In this document: one piece after another, positions 61,400 through 64,000 of the stretch
Layout: the number at the start of each line of letters is the position of its first letter
Position numbering within the stretch: the first letter of the stretch is position 1
Assembly (NCBI RefSeq): GCF_029852145.1
Contig: NC_079974.1
Location: 12,401,041 to 12,465,040, forward strand
DNA length: 64,000 nt
Origin: Microplitis mediator
Lineage: Eukaryota > Arthropoda > Insecta > Hymenoptera > Braconidae
Direction: 5' to 3'
Translations under genes and position numbers: made by a program
The notes under the pieces: generated by a model
What the model was told of the DNA's origin: nothing
Seen by the model: only the letters and a program-made list of their open reading frames with translations
Database searches by the model: none

Positions 61400-61682
61400 A
61401 CCACCGTGGATCCACGGTGAAACCACCACATCGTGGACCCACCGTGGAACCACTGTGGATCCACCGTGGTTTCGTGACATTTCACCACAGTTGATCCACA
61501 GTGTATCCACGGTGAATCCACAGTGAATCTACAACAAAACCACGGTGGATCCACGGTGAATCCACGACAAAACCACGGTGGATCCACAGTAGATCCACAG
61601 TAGACCCATTGTGGACTCACCGTGGTTTTTCCGTGGATCCACCGTGGATCCACCGTGGGTCCACCGTGGTTTTTCCGTGGTT
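61400..61682. repeat. CCAC/GTGG minisatellite
   Basis: Degenerate short tandem repeat of about 10-15 bp built on GTGGATCCAC and CCACGGTG. Each core is itself palindromic and the block is strikingly GC-rich for this locus. The minus-strand 108-codon frame (TVDPPWF-like repeats) is a by-product. Confidence 0.85.
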
Positions 61683-62284
61683 TGACGCGAGATCTTGACA
61701 TGAATTTTTCAGTTGAAATAGTGATAAATGAAGACGTTTCTAAGAATCTAACTCAAGTAAAAAAATTTTTTCCGTAGTTTTACCGGATGAAAACGTAAAA
61801 TGAATTTTTGTACGCGTGTAATTCAAATGGAAAAATAGAAATTCATTGAATCTCATTAAGAACTGAGATACAAAGCTGTGCTTTGAAGGAAATTTTTATT
61901 TGTCTAGAAGCAGTTTTTTCTTTGGACCACTGTAGTATGTATAAATAATGGAGATACTTTACATAATTTTTTTATCGACTTAATTAACCTAAAATATGAT
62001 GCAGCAATCATAAGACTTTATTTTTGTCCAACTTTCTGTAAATAATAATTAACGTTACCTCGTTGATTTTCAAAGACCTCACGAATAAAATTATCTATAA
62101 AGTTATTTTGGAGTGATAACTTTTACGTAATTTTATTGATCAATTCCTGAAAACTAACTAATAATTTTATTCAAACACGATGTCAAATGTTGCAAAGCAT
62201 GTAATAATTAGCTGATTTGCTCAAAAAATTCTGTGGACGAAGTCTTTCGAAATTCAAAAAATTTTTATCCCAATTTTATCCCAA
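61683..62284. other. AT-rich region without recognised gene
   Basis: No reading frame, RNA or element boundary I can support. Confidence 0.5.
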
Positions 62285-62364
62285 TATAAAAATGGTGTAT
62301 TACCGTACGACGGACGGTGTGGATTAATAAGTTATACATCAAATTGAACGGAATATAGTATAGG

Positions 62365-62436
62365 GCTGGATAGCTCAACTGGTAGAGCACTCAGCGCGTT
62401 ACCGAATTGGTTTGGGTCTAATTCCCAGTTCGGGCT
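62365..62436 (+). ncRNA. tRNA-like segment 3
   Basis: 72-nt tRNA-like unit; B box degraded (GGTCTAATTCC), loop variant CGCGTTA. Probably not transcribed efficiently. Confidence 0.5.
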
Positions 62437-62583
62437 ATCTATATTTTTCTCAATTTATCTATAAATTGTCTTATTGAGAGGTTTGCATGTTTAGGTTTCC
62501 ACTATATGAAATAGTGTATTACCGTACGAAGGACGGTGTGGTTCAATAAGTTATAGATCGAATTGGACGGAATATAGTATAGG

Positions 62584-62655
62584 GCCCGATAGATCAACTG
62601 GTAGAGCACTCGGCGCGATACCGAATTGGTCTAGGTTCGATTCCCAGTTCGGGCT
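62584..62655 (+). ncRNA. tRNA-like segment 4
   Basis: 72-nt unit starting GCCCGAT, which restores a fourth acceptor pair but lacks a G elsewhere; A box altered (TAGATCAACTGG), B box GGTTCGATTCC intact. Confidence 0.5.
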
Positions 62656-62809
62656 ATCTATATTTTTTTCAATTTACCTATAAATTGTCTTATTGAGAGG
62701 TTTTGCATGTTTAGGTTTCCACTATATTTATTTGGTGTATTACCGTACGAAGGACGGTGTGGCTCAATAAGTTATAGATCAAATTGAACGGAATATAGTA
62801 TATTGCCGG

Positions 62810-63514
62810 TGTTCAGACGAGTAGTCTGCCGGTAGATTGGTTTGTGTTGAGAAGAAATTCTTACGAACGAGAGATGTGGTGGCCTTGAGAAAGGCCGATT
62901 TGGTCTTGAGAGAGACCGTTGATTTGAATTTTACGTTAGTTGCAGAGAAGTCCTGAGAAGAACTGGTATGATAAGTTTTCTTACTCGACCCGGAGGTCGA
63001 GTTGGCTAGCGCTGAGAAGTGCTAGTCAACTTAGCCGGAGAACTCGTCAACGAGAAGTCTCTTACGAAAGCCGGAGGTTTGGTTGGCTAGCGCTGAACAG
63101 TGCTAGTCAACTGGTAGAGAGTTCTAGAAAGATCTGATTTGGTTTGAGAGTCGAGCTGGAGACTAACCAAGCTTGCGCACTTGATTAGTTAGTAAGTTTA
63201 AATCACAATAGCCTTGCACGCTATCAGTTGAGATATTCTTGCCAGTCAGACTGCTCAAGAATTAATGCGCTGCCACTCTGATTGTTCCTTTTTTTATACC
63301 CGAGAGCCGGGTTCGAGAAGGTTCTCCGAGGAGTGGGAGACGTCGGTATCTGCGCTCCAATGAGAGGTCTCGAATTCGAGGAGAAAGGGAAATCTTAAGA
63401 GTTGACCAATGAGACATCAGTTGGTAAGGTGGAAGAAGGCGCGGACCATGAAGAAGCATCCTAAGATGCGGACGTCCGATCCGAGTCGTAAAGTTGATGA
63501 GTTACTTCCGAACA
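62810..63514 (+). mobile_element. Solo LTR, 705 bp, with 5-bp target duplication
   Basis: Begins TGTTC and ends GAACA, and GCCGG flanks it on both sides (62,805-62,809 and 63,515-63,519), the duplicated first five bases of a tRNA-like unit. A TATA-like TTTTTTATACCC occurs near 63,290, in a plausible U3 position. Inside are two imperfect copies of a segment with GGTTGGCTAGCGCTGA (about 63,000 and 63,080). The 5-bp duplication fits copia, BEL or some gypsy elements; no coding remains identify the family. Confidence 0.9.
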
Positions 63515-63586
63515 GCCGGATAGCTCAACTGGTAGAAAACTCGGCGCGATACCGGATTGGTCTGGGTTTGATTTCCAGTTCGGGCT
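63515..63586 (+). ncRNA. tRNA-like segment 5
   Basis: 72-nt unit directly after the LTR; D stem damaged (GTAGAAAAC for GTAGAGCAC) and B box altered (GGTTTGATTTCC). Confidence 0.5.
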
Positions 63587-63734
63587 ATCTATATTTTTCT
63601 CAATTTATCTATAAATTGTCTTATTGAGAGGTTAGCATGTTTAGGTTTCCACTATATTTAAATGGTGTTTTACCGTACGAAGGACGGTGTGGCTCAATAA
63701 GTTATAGATCTAATTGAACGGAATATAGTATAGG

Positions 63735-63806
63735 GCCGGATAGCTCAACTGGTAGAGCACTCGGCGCGTTACCGAATTGGTCTGGGTTCGATTCCTAGTT
63801 CGGGCT
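63735..63806 (+). ncRNA. tRNA-like segment 6
   Basis: 72-nt unit with intact A box and near-intact B box (GGTTCGATTCC), loop CGCGTTA; T stem has one mismatch (CCTAG). Confidence 0.55.
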
Positions 63807-63953
63807 ATCTATATTTTTCTCAATTTATCTATAAATTGTCTTATTGAGAGGTTTGCATGTTTAGGTTTCCACTTTATAAAACGGTGTATTACCGTAAGAA
63901 GGACGGTGTCGCTCAATAAGTTATATATCGAATTGAACGGAATATAGTATAGG

Positions 63954-64000
63954 GCCGGATAGCTCAACTGGTAGAGCACTCGGCGCGTTACCGAATTGGT
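63954..64000 (+). ncRNA. tRNA-like segment 7, partial at window end
   Basis: First 47 nt of another unit, with intact A box; the B box is beyond the window. Confidence 0.5.

Larger units (their letters stand above)
62285..62809 (+). repeat. tRNA-like tandem units, array 2 (left part)
   Basis: Units of ~220 bp (starts of tRNA-like parts at 62,365, 62,584 and 62,805), same family as array 1. The spacer is the same: GTATTACCGTACG, GGACGGTGTGG, GTTTAGGTTTCC. The third tRNA-like start is interrupted after five bases by a solo LTR. Confidence 0.9.
63515..64000 (+). repeat. tRNA-like tandem units, array 2 (right part, runs off the window)
   Basis: The array resumes after the solo LTR with units at 63,515, 63,735 and 63,954 (period 219-220 bp). 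It continues beyond the end of the window. Confidence 0.9.

Noticed and set aside
61375..61701. 108-codon minus-strand frame with TVDPPWF repeats
   Set aside because: By-product of the CCAC/GTGG minisatellite; flanks show no coding signal.

Overview
The window looks like a heterochromatic, AT-rich block of an arthropod genome, probably an insect. Reasons: a DUF4817/DDE-type transposase with arthropod-style mariner termini, a Helitron Rep fragment, LTR elements, MITEs, long (TA)n tracts and Pol III-type tRNA-like repeats. I recognise no host protein-coding gene. The order of insect cannot be fixed from this sequence.

Layout. (1) 1 to about 47.6 kb is one tandem satellite, all units in the same direction, period about 104-106 bp (roughly 450 units). 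Each unit carries an 18-bp perfect or near-perfect palindrome, and the units are arranged in higher-order blocks. It is interrupted by a 2.58-kb LTR-derived foldback element (13,792-16,372) and by two copies of a 214-bp double-hairpin insert (18,490-18,703 and 23,825-24,038). (2) The satellite decays through divergent units (47.6-47.9 kb) into a Tc1/mariner-superfamily transposase gene (48,176-49,323). It has D, D and D with 41 residues between the last two (DD41D), a likely 69-nt phase-0 intron and one apparent frameshift near the N-terminus. Twenty-nine nucleotides after its stop lies a near-consensus histone-type 3' stem-loop. (3) The same satellite then resumes in the opposite orientation (about 49.46-50.72 kb), followed by a unique terminal segment that ends in a mariner-like terminus, CACCCTG next to TA, at 51,012. 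The innermost units on both sides share a private variant in inverted orientation. (4) 51-64 kb is a nest of small mobile elements: a MITE family (an intact copy and a split copy), a Helitron 3' end with a Rep fragment, tRNA-like tandem units, several foldback MITEs, LTR copies in (TA)n tracts, a CCAC/GTGG minisatellite, and a second tRNA-like array split by a 705-bp solo LTR with a 5-bp target duplication.

Main interpretation (inference). The satellite and the transposase form one composite element: a DD41D mariner whose subterminal inverted repeats have become tandem arrays, organised like a Drosophila FB foldback element. One arm is about 1.7 kb and the other more than 47 kb. Its transposase message may have had histone-type, S-phase-linked 3' processing. 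The outer left end, and therefore the left terminal inverted repeat, lies outside the window, so this model is not proven here.
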